Below, piece by piece: positions 46,652 through 57,061 of a DNA stretch of 64,000 nt; position 1 is the first letter of the stretch, and each line of letters begins with the position of its first letter. The notes below the pieces were generated by a model, which was not told where the DNA came from, did no database searches, and saw nothing but the letters and a program-made list of their open reading frames with translations. This DNA is from Epiperipatus broadwayi (Eukaryota; Onychophora; Udeonychophora; Euonychophora; Peripatidae), in contig JAQFVV010000027.1 of the NCBI GenBank assembly GCA_028023455.1, positions 10,721,845-10,785,844 on the forward strand. The letters run 5' to 3'. Both the position numbers and the translations under genes were made by a program.

Positions 46652-47849
46652 TTTTTATTGTGGATTCTGAAAGAGCTCTTTGAACAAAGAGCACCTTGAT
46701 GGCATGGAGACCAAGTCCTTTCAGGTCACGTGGTCTCTGCACCTTGGCCAGACTGATGCATACAGTTTTTCTCTTCCATATCATCTTGGTGCATGCTGAA
46801 TTTATAGCATCCTGAAAACCCTTGGTCGGTTTGAAGATGGGCAGGTAGTAGTTTATACACAGAAACACCATCATATTTAACAATGCCACCTTGTCTGGGA
46901 GTGAGAGGGAGATCATTGAGAGAAAGTTTGTTACCTTCTTGGTTTTGTCCAAAAGATCCTGCTGGATGGCCCTCCTCATTGCTGTTTTGGGGAGGGCAAT
47001 TGGGAACCCAAGGAATTTCTGTGGATTTCCTGTATATCTTGATGGTACTGTAACACCCCCACTGATTTTCCAGACAACAGATTTGTCTAGTTTGACAGCC
47101 AGATTGAATCTGCCAGCATATCTGTCCAGCAGTTGGTATAGCCTTGGCAGGTATTTCTCAGAAGGGAGGAAAATGGTAACATCATCCACATATGAAATGT
47201 GGTGGAGTTCCTCCTTTAGTGCTGGCACAAAGACTCCTGGTAGTTCTTTTTCCACATCTTCTAGTAGGGGATTCAGGTAGGTAATGAAACAAAGGGTGCT
47301 TAGTGGGGACCCCTGGAGGATTGATAGATGTGGTCTGAAACCAGGGGCCAGGAAGCCATCAAGTGATGTGTGAATTGACCTGTTTAGCAACAAGTTAGCA
47401 ATGATTTTAACATAGACAATAGGTACTCCATAGTGCCTTCCTTAATAAGGATAGCAGTTTTGCTGGCATCACGGAGTCAAAGGCAGCTGCAAAGTCTATC
47501 TGAAAGCAATGGGCCCTGATTTTCGATGTGATCTTACATGCTCCACCAGCAGCATGAAGCGCTGCACCACCTCAATGGTGGATGAGCCTTTGCCTGCAAA
47601 CTGGTGTACAGAGATCCTGGTAAGTAACTGCTGCTGGATCCTATCCTTAACCAATGATTCAATTGACTTGATGATTAGTGGGGACATTGAGATAGGTCTA
47701 ATGTTAGATAAACTGGATGAATTGGTGAATTTTTTTATGTATAGTACAAGAGAAATTGGATGCAGGTCAGGAACACTTTGAAAGTCCCCAGCCTGCATAT
47801 CAATTACTCTCCATACTATCGGAGCTGTGAAATGGCTAAGGTGCAACAA
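46590..47849 (-). pseudogene. LINE ORF2 reverse transcriptase domain, broken
   Basis: Two frames join by alignment: 47849-47496 (NIRPISMSPLIIKSIESLVK, then AGKGSSTIEVVQRF) and 47393-46590 (GSPLSTLCFITYLNPLLEDV, then ISYVDDVTIFLPS with the YVDD catalytic pair, then LGFPIALPK and RDLKGLGL). Stops and a shift lie between them. Tx1/L1-type reverse transcriptases have this block order. Confidence 0.85.
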
Positions 47850-48391
47850 TACAAATCAGGGAATGCCATGTAAACCAGGATGCACATGTTCAGGATAGGA
47901 TTGAAGCTTCTGATGATTTGTTTCTCTGTTATATTGTGTTCACCAACTTCTTGTTTATCATCCCAGATGTTACTGATGTCAAACTTTTGATTTTGAAGTT
48001 TTCTCTTGAAGTGATCTTGGATCTTATCTAGCATTGCAGCCCCAGAGTAGTTATGGTTGTCTATGTTGATTAATGATGGGTTAGGCCTTTTTGTAGCACC
48101 AATGGCCCATCTCAGGTAGCTTCGCATCCAATTTTGTTGTGTTGCCAAATAGATCTTGGCCCTTTTTGTCGCAACATATTGTGCAAGCACCCTCTGTTTC
48201 TCCCTGTACTGTTTTTTTAACAACATGATCTCCCCAATTCCAGCATCAATTGATGATAATTCACTGACTCTCTTTCCAATAAAATCCAGCTCCCCGAGCA
48301 GCCTGTTTGGGCCTTTGGTTTTTCGGGTGAAATTGTTTATAAGGGAGCTAAGTACCCCTACAAAGACTGAAAAAGCCTCAAGAGGTGACAA
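47816..48391 (-). pseudogene. LINE ORF2 linker between endonuclease and reverse transcriptase
   Basis: Basic, helical sequence (LKKQYREKQRVLAQYVATKR, then LATQQNWMRSYLRWAIGATK) of the kind that bridges endonuclease and reverse transcriptase in L1/Tx1 elements. It is out of frame with both neighbours because of small indels. Confidence 0.7.
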
Positions 48392-48471
48392 TGAGAGATT
48401 ATGGATCTTGTGGAAGAGGATATAAGCTTCTGAGAAGATCCATTCAGGTGTGCTTGCTTTGTTAAGAATTC

Positions 48472-49170
48472 TTATTGTTTTGATTTGGCATGAGGGGTTA
48501 GTGATATGGGATCCAGTTGAAGGGAAATCAATATGGCCAGATGATCAGAAAATGGAACAATTTGCAATGAGGCATGTAGCTCATGGTAAAGTTCTGGACT
48601 ATAATAAAGTAAATCAATTAGGGTTTTGTGCTGCCATGTGTAAAATGAGTATGCATTGGTGGAAAAACACCCCTCCCCACACAACAGCACTCTGTTGAGT
48701 TTATGCAAATATTTTTGATTAAACTGTTGATAGGCCATATTGAAGTCCCTAAACAAAATGACAGGTGGCACTGCTGATGCAAGAATAGAGTTGATCCTGC
48801 CTATTGTGAAGTCGATGTGCCTGGTGTCCTTCTGCAAGTAGACATAAATTAGAATTAATGACATTCCAGATATTGTGATTTCTATTATAATTAAATCATT
48901 GTTGAGGTATAGAGTTCTGCTTCTTTCTATGTTCAGTTGCTTATTAATGAGAATAGCAACACCTGAGGTGGCTGTGTTTGATGGGTAGAACTGAAAGACC
49001 CCAAACTGATCGAGGATTTGTATTATTTTACTGTTGGTATTCAAATGAAGCTTTGTTTCACTCAGGCATGCTATATGCATCTGACTATTCTTGAACCATC
49101 TTTGCAGGGCATATGCTCTATCCAGGGAGTTTAATCCTCTGACATTCATGCCACCGATGTTAAGTTGCAT
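48472..49170 (-). pseudogene. LINE ORF2 AP-like endonuclease domain
   Basis: The frame starts MQLNIGGMNVRGLNS. It has LSETKL (catalytic Glu at residue 38), RDFN (141-144, where GDFN is usual), IDLLYYS (185-191) and SDH (208-210). Most catalytic residues are kept. The Gly to Arg change next to the Asp may impair it. The frame is otherwise open for 232 codons. Confidence 0.85.
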
Positions 49171-49206
49171 GATGATGGTGTTTTGGCTAGTCTCCTAATC
49201 CACGCA

Positions 49207-50010
49207 TCAATCTTTTTGCAATTCAATTTGTTCCTGAGGTTCTGGTGAGCTCCTGCACTGAGGAGGGTCCATCAAATTCCAGGACATCACTTGTCTCAAG
49301 TCCTCTGAGGTAGCTTGTGAGTTTTGCTGGTCCTTGACTGGTCCTCCAATCTGGATGTTACAAGGGTGTGTCTGCTGCAACTCTTCCTGCTGTAATTCTT
49401 TGTCTGTGTCTGCCATTCTAGATCTCTTTTTATCATACTTTTTCCTTGGACTCCTGGATCTACCACTCACCGGCCGAGCTATTGCTTCCTCAATGTCAGA
49501 ATCAGACCAAAAATTTACAGACTCTTCACCTTGAGAGCCAGAGGAGTCCTGTGTTTTCCTCTTGCCTGTGTGATTCATAGGACAGTCTACAGGACTAGGT
49601 GCTGTAGCTTTGCTTTGACTACTGACAGTTGTTATATCTGATATTTCATTTATGAGACAATTGTTCTCTTGGGGTAAAGTGTCTGCCCCTAGCTTAAGCA
49701 TTGTTTTGCTAGGGCTGTAATCAACCAACATGAGATTCTCTGGTGTCAGCTTCTTTTCAATTGCATCAATTATGGTACCACTGGGTTCTGTTTGCAGCTT
49801 TTGGTTTTCAGCTAGATCATCAGACCAATTATAATATGTCTGCACAGCTTCATCACCATAGGAAGAGGCTGTGGGCTTCAAGCTATAGGAGGAATCCATA
49901 CACCGGTGGGCTCTACTATTCCTGCCCTGACACCTTTGACATATTTTCTTTGGGCAGGCTTTTACTAGATGTAATCTCTCCTGACATATAAAGCACTGTG
50001 GTTTCACCAT
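49207..50010 (-). pseudogene. LINE ORF1 C-terminal part with CCHC zinc knuckles
   Basis: Residues 6-19 form CX2CX4HX4C, and a second knuckle-like set follows (C24, C27, H35, C37). The rest is polar and acidic, with a basic patch SRSPRKKYDKKRSR near residue 185. This is a gag-like RNA-binding ORF1. It belongs upstream of the endonuclease frame on the same strand. Confidence 0.8.
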
Positions 50011-50360
50011 GCAAAAGGATAGATATAAGGTGCAGTTGGGCTCCTCCAGAACTTAGGGTAAATCAAGTAAAGACACTCCATTTGCAAGTTTGATAGTAAA
50101 AGCCACAGTGTTTGATGGCAGCTCTAGTCCCACTCTTCTTTCGCCCAAGTATTTGAAGGTGATGATGTTTCCAAATTTGGCCAAGGGTTTCTGCAGGTTT
50201 CCACTAGTGAAGTTCATATAACAATTCCTAATTATCCTGTGCTACTTTTGGCCTAGCCATATCTATTTTGACAAGGTACCTTCCATTGAGAAAATTGTGC
50301 TCTCACCTGAAAATCTCTTTCTGAATAATATTCTGGAATTCAACCACAAAGTACCTTCTG

Positions 50361-51601
50361 TTAGGGTGGTGATACACCCTTTGCATCAGCTAGCTGGTTT
50401 TCTTTTATTAGTGAGAATAATTGATAAGTTGGAAATTGGAAGAGATTGTATTTATTATTTGTAGTAGTCAAAATCAGAGTATAATCATTATTATAGTTTT
50501 GAAATGAATTATACAGAGTCAGAGGTAGCCTGTCATTGAATTCAGTGCTCACTGCTTCATAACTATCAATGTCTATTGGGGCATCTTCAAATTCAGTGTT
50601 GTGCACATTGAACTCACTGGTCATCATATTTTCCTCCTCATCAAAATCAATAAGAAATCTTCCTGACATTTGATCTTTTGGAGTTTGGTTTTTCATAGTG
50701 CTCTCTCCCTTTCCAGCTGCCATAGCATGGGTTATGGTATTATTTGAGTTGAGAGCACTTGCACTAGATTTTAACTTATCCGCATATGACATGATTTTAG
50801 TAGTCATAGAAGTATTAGATTTATAGATATTTTGAATATTTGCATTACTATTAAGCAAAGAAAATTTATGTTCTTTTTTGCATTTCCTGCTTTTGAGGTA
50901 TGGTAGAAGAAGGCTGAGAATGTGGAGTATTTCTACAGTTCTGCCAAATTTCCCAATCATTCATATTATTTTTAAGTAGATTCAGATTCCTTCCCCTTTG
51001 TAATATTTTTTTAGGCATCAAAACCTCTTGAGGATCAATATTTTCCACTGTTGTATCATGTTTGGCACTTGGGATTATGATTCCAGAGTTTCTTTCCTGA
51101 AATTGGCCTTCTTTATTGTGAGATCCAGACACTTCCAGTACAGCACCATCTGTGGTGTCTATTTTTGTAAAATTTTTAGTTTCAACCAGTTCCAATTTTG
51201 CATTTATTACTGTGGGCTTATTTTTGTCTTTTGCCTTCTGAGATTTTTGAGTATTGTGAAAATGTTGATCAATAATTAGTATCCTAACTTTGTTTTGAGT
51301 TTCTATTAATTTTTCTGTGATATTTTTATAAGAATCTGGTGTTTTTGTTATAACATTATTTTTGGTTTCATTCTCAATTTTACTCTTTTTATCAGAAATT
51401 TTTTGTCATTTTATTTAGCATAGATTTCTGGGGTATATAATCATTGTTGATACTATTTTGGGTTACTTTGACGGGTTTTTTAAGGTTTTCTTTAATTTTA
51501 CTGTTTGTATTCTGAGTGTTACAGTTCATTTTCTTTCTGCTCTGTTTAGACTGAGGCTTCTCCCCAGAATCCATTTTGAACTGTTTATCAAAACGTTTCA
51601 C
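50361..51601 (-). pseudogene. LINE ORF1 N-terminal part, fragmented
   Basis: Three overlapping minus-strand frames (51601-51392, 51195-50866, 50960-50361) continue the ORF1 region: a Lys/Asn/Gln-rich start, then polar sequence, then SYADKLKSSASALNS and an acidic FDEEENMM segment. They are separated by frameshifts. No folded domain was recognised. Confidence 0.6.
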
Positions 51602-52033
51602 AATGGAAATGAAGTTCTAATAATCTAATTTCACTTTTTTTAAAGCCTTTAATCTTCTGAATATCTAGGAAATGTTCTTACTTTTGCTGGAATCCTAGTA
51701 GGAGATCAATTTTTCAACAAATTCACAGTAAATCCAATGCAAATAAAATTACTTGATGTGTGATGTGATGTGATGTATTATGGCTTCTCCTTAAACGAAG
51801 TCAAGAATATATCAGCAATTATGCCCAGATAAACCTGTTAGCCACTTTATTTTAGATTCCCCACTCTAAAATTACCCATAATTTGCTCTATCCCATTTCC
51901 ACAACATAATCTTTGTCAACTCTATAACCTTTATATCTAAATCCCCCTTATCTTTTCCCAAACCCAGCATAAAAACCAATAATTCACTTTATAATTCCCT
52001 TTATTTGCTAGTATGCGCCACCTAGTGACACTT
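51602..52033 (-). other. Likely LINE 5' untranslated region
   Basis: Non-coding between the ORF1 start and the putative target duplication at 52034. It includes a GATGT micro-repeat at about 51755-51776 and GCGCCACCTAGTGACACTT at its outer edge. Assigned to the LINE by position only. Confidence 0.45.
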
Positions 52034-52059
52034 CTGGAGACATTTCTTTATGTAAAAAT

Positions 52060-52205
52060 GGCTAGAATTTTGAGATCAAGAGTATTTTCTTTTCATTTTG
52101 AGATCATGAGATCTTTTTCTACTTTTCTTTTTTGTTTGAGTCCTTTCAGATCACGAGGTCTCTCTCCCCATGATTCCCAATTGTTTGATAATAACATCCG
52201 TGGAA
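52060..52205 (-). repeat. Possible fragment of another LINE copy
   Basis: GTCCTTTCAGATCACGAGGT matches GTCCTTTCAGGTCACGTGGT of the LINE at about 46716. A related piece with CCTGTGGAAAAATAACTTGT lies at about 52605, against CCGTGGAAAAACAACTTGTT at 52198. Confidence 0.4.
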
Positions 52206-52307
52206 AAACAACTTGTTACATTGAATTGTATTTATTTTGCTACTACAGTACTTTATAAAAACCAAACAATATTTTATTTTTTAAAAAATACAAATATACA
52301 TTTCCCT

Positions 52308-52444
52308 ATTTATGTTTTTTTTTTTTCCATATGTCATAGCATCGGTCGGAATGTAAACCCACAACTGTCTGCAACCAACTACTTGCTTGCAAGGTGGCTG
52401 CGATGACCTCTTGGCTAACAACGCTTGACGATTTATGTTTTTTT
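52308..52444 (-). mobile_element. Diverged mini-SINE, minus strand
   Basis: The insertion is flanked by ATTTATGTTTTTTT (start 52308, partly merged with the poly-T of its A-tail, and 52431-52444). On the minus strand it has CGTCAAGCGTTGTTAGCCAA, CCTTGCAAGCAAG, GTGGGTTTACATTCCGACC and GATGCTATGACATATGG, the same order as the other mini-SINEs but with a different anticodon arm. It is either an older subfamily or a different source tRNA. Confidence 0.7.
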
Positions 52445-53250
52445 CTTTTTTCTTTTTAGATGTTTTTAAGTCAAACATAAGAAAATATAGGAAAATATTA
52501 TGGGGAAAATGTTTTATTTTTAAATGTTTTGAGATCTCAATGACTCCCCTCCCACCTTTCAGATTCCATTTTTTTCTTATCTTCTCTCATCAATTGACAA
52601 TAATACCTGTGGAAAAATAACTTGTCCCATTAAGATAAATTTATTCTAAAATTATTTTACTTTTCAGTTATAAAATGCTGACAAATTTTCAATTTTTTAA
52701 TTGGTATTTATAAGCATTTTTAAACAATATTTTTATGTAGGGACTAAGAAAATATGAGAAATTGTTTTATTTTTCGTGGTAAATGTTCAATTTTTCATTT
52801 ACTATTTGCGCAACATGGACAAAATACAACTATATGCTCCCCTATTTATTATTTGTTTTCACATTTTTTTAATCATTATATTGTGAAATAAAGGAAAAAT
52901 TTAATTTATCAATTAGTATTGTCACTAGGGCTTTGGTGGCTCCACATAGTTTACAAAAGCAGAAACTAAAACAAAAAGTAATATACTATACTGGTATCCT
53001 TCCTATTTTTTTGAATTTGTATGCATTGTTTTCCATTTTTATTATACTGATTTCAAAAATATTATGTATTTGTTTTAAGTTCTCTAGCTAAAAATGAGTA
53101 ATTAGGTACTAACACATTACAATCAGGTAATATATATATAATTTGCCATTAATAGACAATTAACACTATTTATTCTCAATTTTAGAGCTGCATTTTATAC
53201 TTTAATGAGAAATTTTACATTAAAATGTATGTGGATTTATTATGTCACAT
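52445..53250. other. Intronic AT-rich stretch
   Basis: Nothing else recognised. Confidence 0.4.
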
Positions 53251-53254
53251 CCCT

Positions 53255-53410
53255 TTAGTGCATGGTTTAATGTAATGATAGATTATCAGACTCTAAAGAT
53301 CAAGTTTATGACTCACATTTCAAGGTCTGACATTTGTAATGCTTAAATTTTTTTATATGAATTCCCAGGCAATAAACTATTTGATTGTAATTTTTTTTAT
53401 TTCAATACTA
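53255..53410 (+). repeat. tRNA-derived SINE remnant
   Basis: TCAGACTCTAAAGATCAAG, GACTCACATTTCAAGGTC and GAATTCCCAGGCAATAAAC occur in the order of the 22.7 and 23.9 kb copies. Confidence 0.45.
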
Positions 53411-53679
53411 ATGTCAGAGCCAATCTGTAAACTTTGATTAGTTTAGACATAACATTCTATAAAGACACTCTTGTAATAGATTTTCTACTGATTAAATTTC
53501 ACTCTAAAGGAAGTATCAATAAATTATCAATATATGAAAATTTTCATTCTCAGCATCAAACTCTATCCTTCTAAACAATATTGTTTAATTATATCTTTTA
53601 AATATTTTCCTGAAGTAAAAATAATGCATTCAAAAGATAATGATTCCAACTCAATTTTCTCTTGAGAATTGTAGCAATG

Positions 53680-53850
53680 ATCACTATGGGCCTGGATTCA
53701 AATCCAGGCTGAACAAACATGAAAATTACTTCAGCAAGTTTTGGGATTTTCTTTCAAGTAGTTAGTCCATAGTCATTCAGTTAACTATTTCACAATGAAT
53801 AGTAGATAAGTGACTGATATTTTTGGTATAAATTAAAACAATAGAAAAAA
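53680..53850 (+). repeat. tRNA-derived SINE with B box
   Basis: GCCTGGATTCAAATCCAGGC at about 53689-53708 holds the B box in a perfect stem. The body AGTTTTGGGATTTTCTTTC, then AGTTAGTCCATAGTCATTC, matches 37.3 kb. Confidence 0.6.
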
Positions 53851-53859
53851 TGTTTAAAC

Positions 53860-54280
53860 CCTCATTATCAAATTATTCTCTTAAAATCTGCATCTATTAC
53901 CAACTTTAACAAGACTCATCAGCTCTTCATATATTATACTAATTGATAATTGGTTTAAGGTTTAATAAAGCTTGTAAATTTCATGCATTCTTAATGATCT
54001 TGAAGATGTCTTTGAATCAAATCAGCCCATCATCAGTTGGCCAAAATTCTTGCCTTTCCACAACTTCATCATCATAGCTTAATTAATTTAATAATAATTG
54101 TTTTCTAACTTCAAAACTCACATTTTTTATACTGAATCATATCAATAGATATCTTCTGAAGTAGACAGTCAGATGTATACTGAAGAGGAAGTGAATATTC
54201 ATTAACTAGATGGAAACCAGTGCTAGAAATCACAACCAGCATCGGCATAACATATTTCAAAAAAATTGGGAGGCAGAAAA
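53860..54280. other. Intronic AT-rich stretch
   Basis: Around 54030 the minus strand has CTGATGA next to CCAA, perhaps a decayed family B piece, but GAAA is missing. Confidence 0.35.
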
Positions 54281-54643
54281 CTCATATAGATAAATACATA
54301 TAAGGTTTTAACCTTAATACTATGCACCTTGAGTGCTTAATTTTACCATGAGAGTGACCTCTACAAATCTTAACACAAGATTACAACCTTATAAAGATAA
54401 GAGTGACATCTTATCTTCAACCTACTTTCTAATTATATAGGCAAATCTAAAGCATTTTGATTAGAAAGTAGGTTGAAGACAAGATGCCACTCTTATCTTT
54501 ATAAAGTTGTAATCTTGTGTTAAGATTTATAGAGTTCACTCTCATGGTAAAATTAAGCACTCAAGGTGGATAGTATTAAGGTTAAAGCCTTATGTGTATT
54601 TATGTGATGTGCTTAATAAGAATGAATGCTCCTCATATAGATA
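54281..54643 (+). mobile_element. Hairpin retroposon just upstream of the second exon
   Basis: A 339-base insertion (54293-54631) lies between CTCATATAGATA at 54281-54292 and 54632-54643. The 5' end is the hairpin base. Arms of about 140 bases (54293-54432 and 54460-54600) are near-perfect complements. An unpaired tail of about 31 bases ends GAATGAATGCTC. It sits about 120 bases upstream of the splice acceptor, so it lies within the transcribed intron. Confidence 0.85.
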
Positions 54644-54765
54644 ATTTGGCAACAAGTAGAAACTTCCTTTATTAAATACCATTTGTAAATATTTATTATT
54701 CGATTCAATAAATATATCTGTCAAAATAAAATATGTGATAATAAAGTTTATGATCTTTTTTGCAG

Positions 54766-54953
54766 GTCTTTTTTCAAAAGTGATAGCTCAAAGTGGATCT
54801 GCTTTAGCTTCTTGGGCTGTGCAGAGTAACCCTAAATTCCAAAGCAGAAGATTGGCAGACAGACTAAATTGTTCAAAGCATTCTTCAACAGCTCTAGTAG
54901 AGTGTTTAAAAAAAATAACTATTGATGTGTTTAAAAATAATACTGTAATTGGG
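54766..54953 (+). CDS. Cholinesterase/neuroligin-like carboxylesterase, next exon
   Basis: Continues the previous exon in frame: (G)LFSKVIAQSGSALASWAVQS, then FQSRRLADRLNC and ALVECLKKI. The AQSGSALASWAV block resembles neuroligin (IQSGTALSSWAV) more than cholinesterase. The Cys in LNCS and in ECL are the family's disulphide region. It starts after TTTTTTGCAG and ends at TTGGG|GTAAGA, a phase-0 donor at 54954. The His of the catalytic triad would lie in later exons not found here. Confidence 0.9.
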
Positions 54954-55059
54954 GTAAGAAGTATTCATAAATTACATTTTTCACAAATGCAAACAATTTT
55001 TTAGTAACATTACTTTAAATAAATTTTCACCTTAAAAATATAAGGACAACTTTTGCGTG

Positions 55060-55525
55060 TGTATATATATATGAAATAAAAACTCATATAATACTACAAT
55101 ATTTAACCAAAATGACAAAATTTTACTGAAATTCTCGTCTATTAACAAATAAACCTTCTCAAGTGAATCAATTAAACATACAACATATATCTTTACAAAA
55201 CAAAATAGTTTTCCCATCATTCACTTCAACAATCAACTTCTTTTAACATCAAAGAATGTCTTTATGAGATTGATGGCCGCAGATTCAAAAAAATTTATCA
55301 TCAAAGTTTCTTTTAACCTTCTTTTCAATTCACTTTTTTCATAAAAGATAACCTCTGAATTGTCAAATAGTTCATGAATATACAAAGTTGAGTTTTGATA
55401 TCTATTTTTAACTCTACTCTTATGAACTTTAACCCTTTCATTAAGACTTAATTTACTTTGACCTATATAAATTTTATGACAATTACTACATATTTTATAA
55501 ACTACCCTGGGAATAGATTTCAACT
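55060..55525 (-). pseudogene. Penelope-like element GIY-YIG fragment, left copy
   Basis: The minus-strand frame 55523-55233 reads VVYKICSNCHKIYIGQSKLS, with the GIY-YIG signature (VYK...YIG) and the CX2C seen in Penelope-like elements, then LNERVKVHK (conserved Arg) and an Asn/Glu-bearing end (FFESAAINLIKTF). Only the C-terminal endonuclease module of the element is present. The reverse transcriptase is missing. The rest down to about 55060 is the 3' untranslated part. Confidence 0.8.
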
Positions 55526-55529
55526 ACTT

Positions 55530-55901
55530 AGTACATAATTCAAAACTGTCAATTGATTGCAAATCTATTCCTGGTGTAATTTATAAGATATCTTGGAGTT
55601 GTCATAAAATTGATATAGGTCAGAATGAATTAAATCTTAATGAAAGAATTAAAGGTCATAAGAATAGTCTTAAAATAGGAATTAAAACTCAGCTTTGTAT
55701 ATTCATAAACTGAATACAAGTCATAAAATATTATTTGACAATGCAGAGGTTATCTTTAAAGAAAAAAGTGGATTGAAAAGAAGAATAAAAGAAACTGATG
55801 AGAATCTTTTTTGAATCTGAGGTCATCAATCTTAAGAAGACATCCTTTAATGTTATAGGAAGTTGGTTGTTGAAGTGAATGATGAGAAGACTATTTTACT
55901 T

Positions 55902-55939
<38 letters not shown>

Positions 55940-56040
55940 ACGTTTAGTTGAATTTCACTTGAAGGTTTATTTGTTAATATATGAAACCATGGTTGTGTAA
56001 GAATTTTATAAAAATTTTGTTGTTTTGGCTAATATTTTAG
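55530..56040 (+). pseudogene. Penelope-like element GIY-YIG fragment, right copy
   Basis: Head-to-head with the left copy. The + frame reads CKSIPGVIYKISWSCHKIDIGQ, then LNLNERIKGHKNSLKIG, and is broken by stops soon after. YIG has become DIG. The downstream sequence, including a (TA)n tract at 55904-55935 and GTTGTACGTTTAGTTG, mirrors the left copy's flank. Confidence 0.75.
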
Positions 56041-56740
56041 TGTTATTTGAATTTCTATTTTATATTTTTAATTGCTAGTATAGAATGAGACAGTATTTAA
56101 ATATTTGGATATACATTTACATATAATCAACCTTGTTTTAATCAATGTAATCAGATGTACTCTTTGCAATATGGGGTGCTAAGTTTACTCCAGTAACCAC
56201 ATTCAATATCAGTTAAATATTTTTATACAAATGTCTGTGTGCGAAAATTTAATATTATTTTTTCTACTATTATTTAAAAGATATAGAAAATTAAGATAAA
56301 CTATGACATAAAATAAACACAACTAAGATAATACTTTGATAATTATAGTTTTACCTTTCAATAATTAATTAATTGTTAAGATTTGAGACCTTTATTTCCT
56401 TGCATTCATAAATATCATTATAATCCATTAATAATAATGTGCATAAGCAAAAGAAATAATTATTATTATTTATTATAATTATGATGTACTATGCTGAAAA
56501 TGTATTTGATTGGAAAAAGTTAAAATAATAAATATGTATAATTAAGAATATTCTTCTTGCAAATGACATTTATCAATAAAAGACTATAACGCATGTTGCC
56601 AAAAGTTTTCTAAACAATATTAGTTATACATCAGTCATATTGCCACAAAAGGAATTAGTTATGTAAATCTTCATGCAATCTTTAATGTACCTATATTGGT
56701 GAACAAAAGGGATAATTCTTATAAAATATTTCAAACTATA
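56041..56740. other. AT-rich non-coding stretch
   Basis: Nothing recognised. Confidence 0.4.
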
Positions 56741-56744
56741 TAAT

Positions 56745-57061
56745 CCTTGATGGAAACATAATGGATGAAATTAATCATGGGATTAAATTTGGTTGGAATG
56801 CTTTTGGTAGAAATAACTTAATATTAAAAGGAAATATGCCTATGTGTTTTAAAAGGAAGATTTTTAATAAATGTATTTTACCAGTGTCTTATTTATAGAT
56901 CTGAGACTTGGACACTTAATAGAAGAGCAATACAGAGACTTCAGATGACTCAAAGAAGTATGGAGATGTGCATATTAGGATTAACAAGAAGAGATACAAA
57001 AATGATTGGAGTGGACATATTGCTAAAAGAGATGATAATAGATGGATAGTTGAAATATTAA
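56745..57061 (+). pseudogene. RTE-type LINE copy 2, left part
   Basis: The piece starts at the coding region after the reverse transcriptase (DGNIMDEINHGIKFGWNAFG), followed by GNMPMCFKRKIFNKCILPV, and is over 80 percent alike to copy 3 by eye. It breaks off at GAAATATTAA. The next codons of the LINE are found at 58873. Confidence 0.75.

Larger units (their letters stand above)
45632..52046 (-). mobile_element. Tx1/L1-type LINE, nearly full length, inside intron
   Basis: The element has a 14-base poly-T (45645-45658, the complement of AATAAA plus A-tail) at its 3' end. Upstream on the minus strand are a zinc-knuckle C terminus, reverse transcriptase, AP-like endonuclease, and a first ORF with CCHC knuckles. 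A likely imperfect 13-bp target duplication is CTGGAGAGATTTC at 45632-45644 and CTGGAGACATTTC at 52034-52046, giving an element of about 6.4 kb. Several stops and frameshifts make it inactive. It lies antisense to the esterase gene. Confidence 0.75.

Noticed and set aside
54030-54070. Minus-strand CCAACTGATGA resembling family B
   Set aside because: No stem II and no GAAA follow; at best a decayed fragment.
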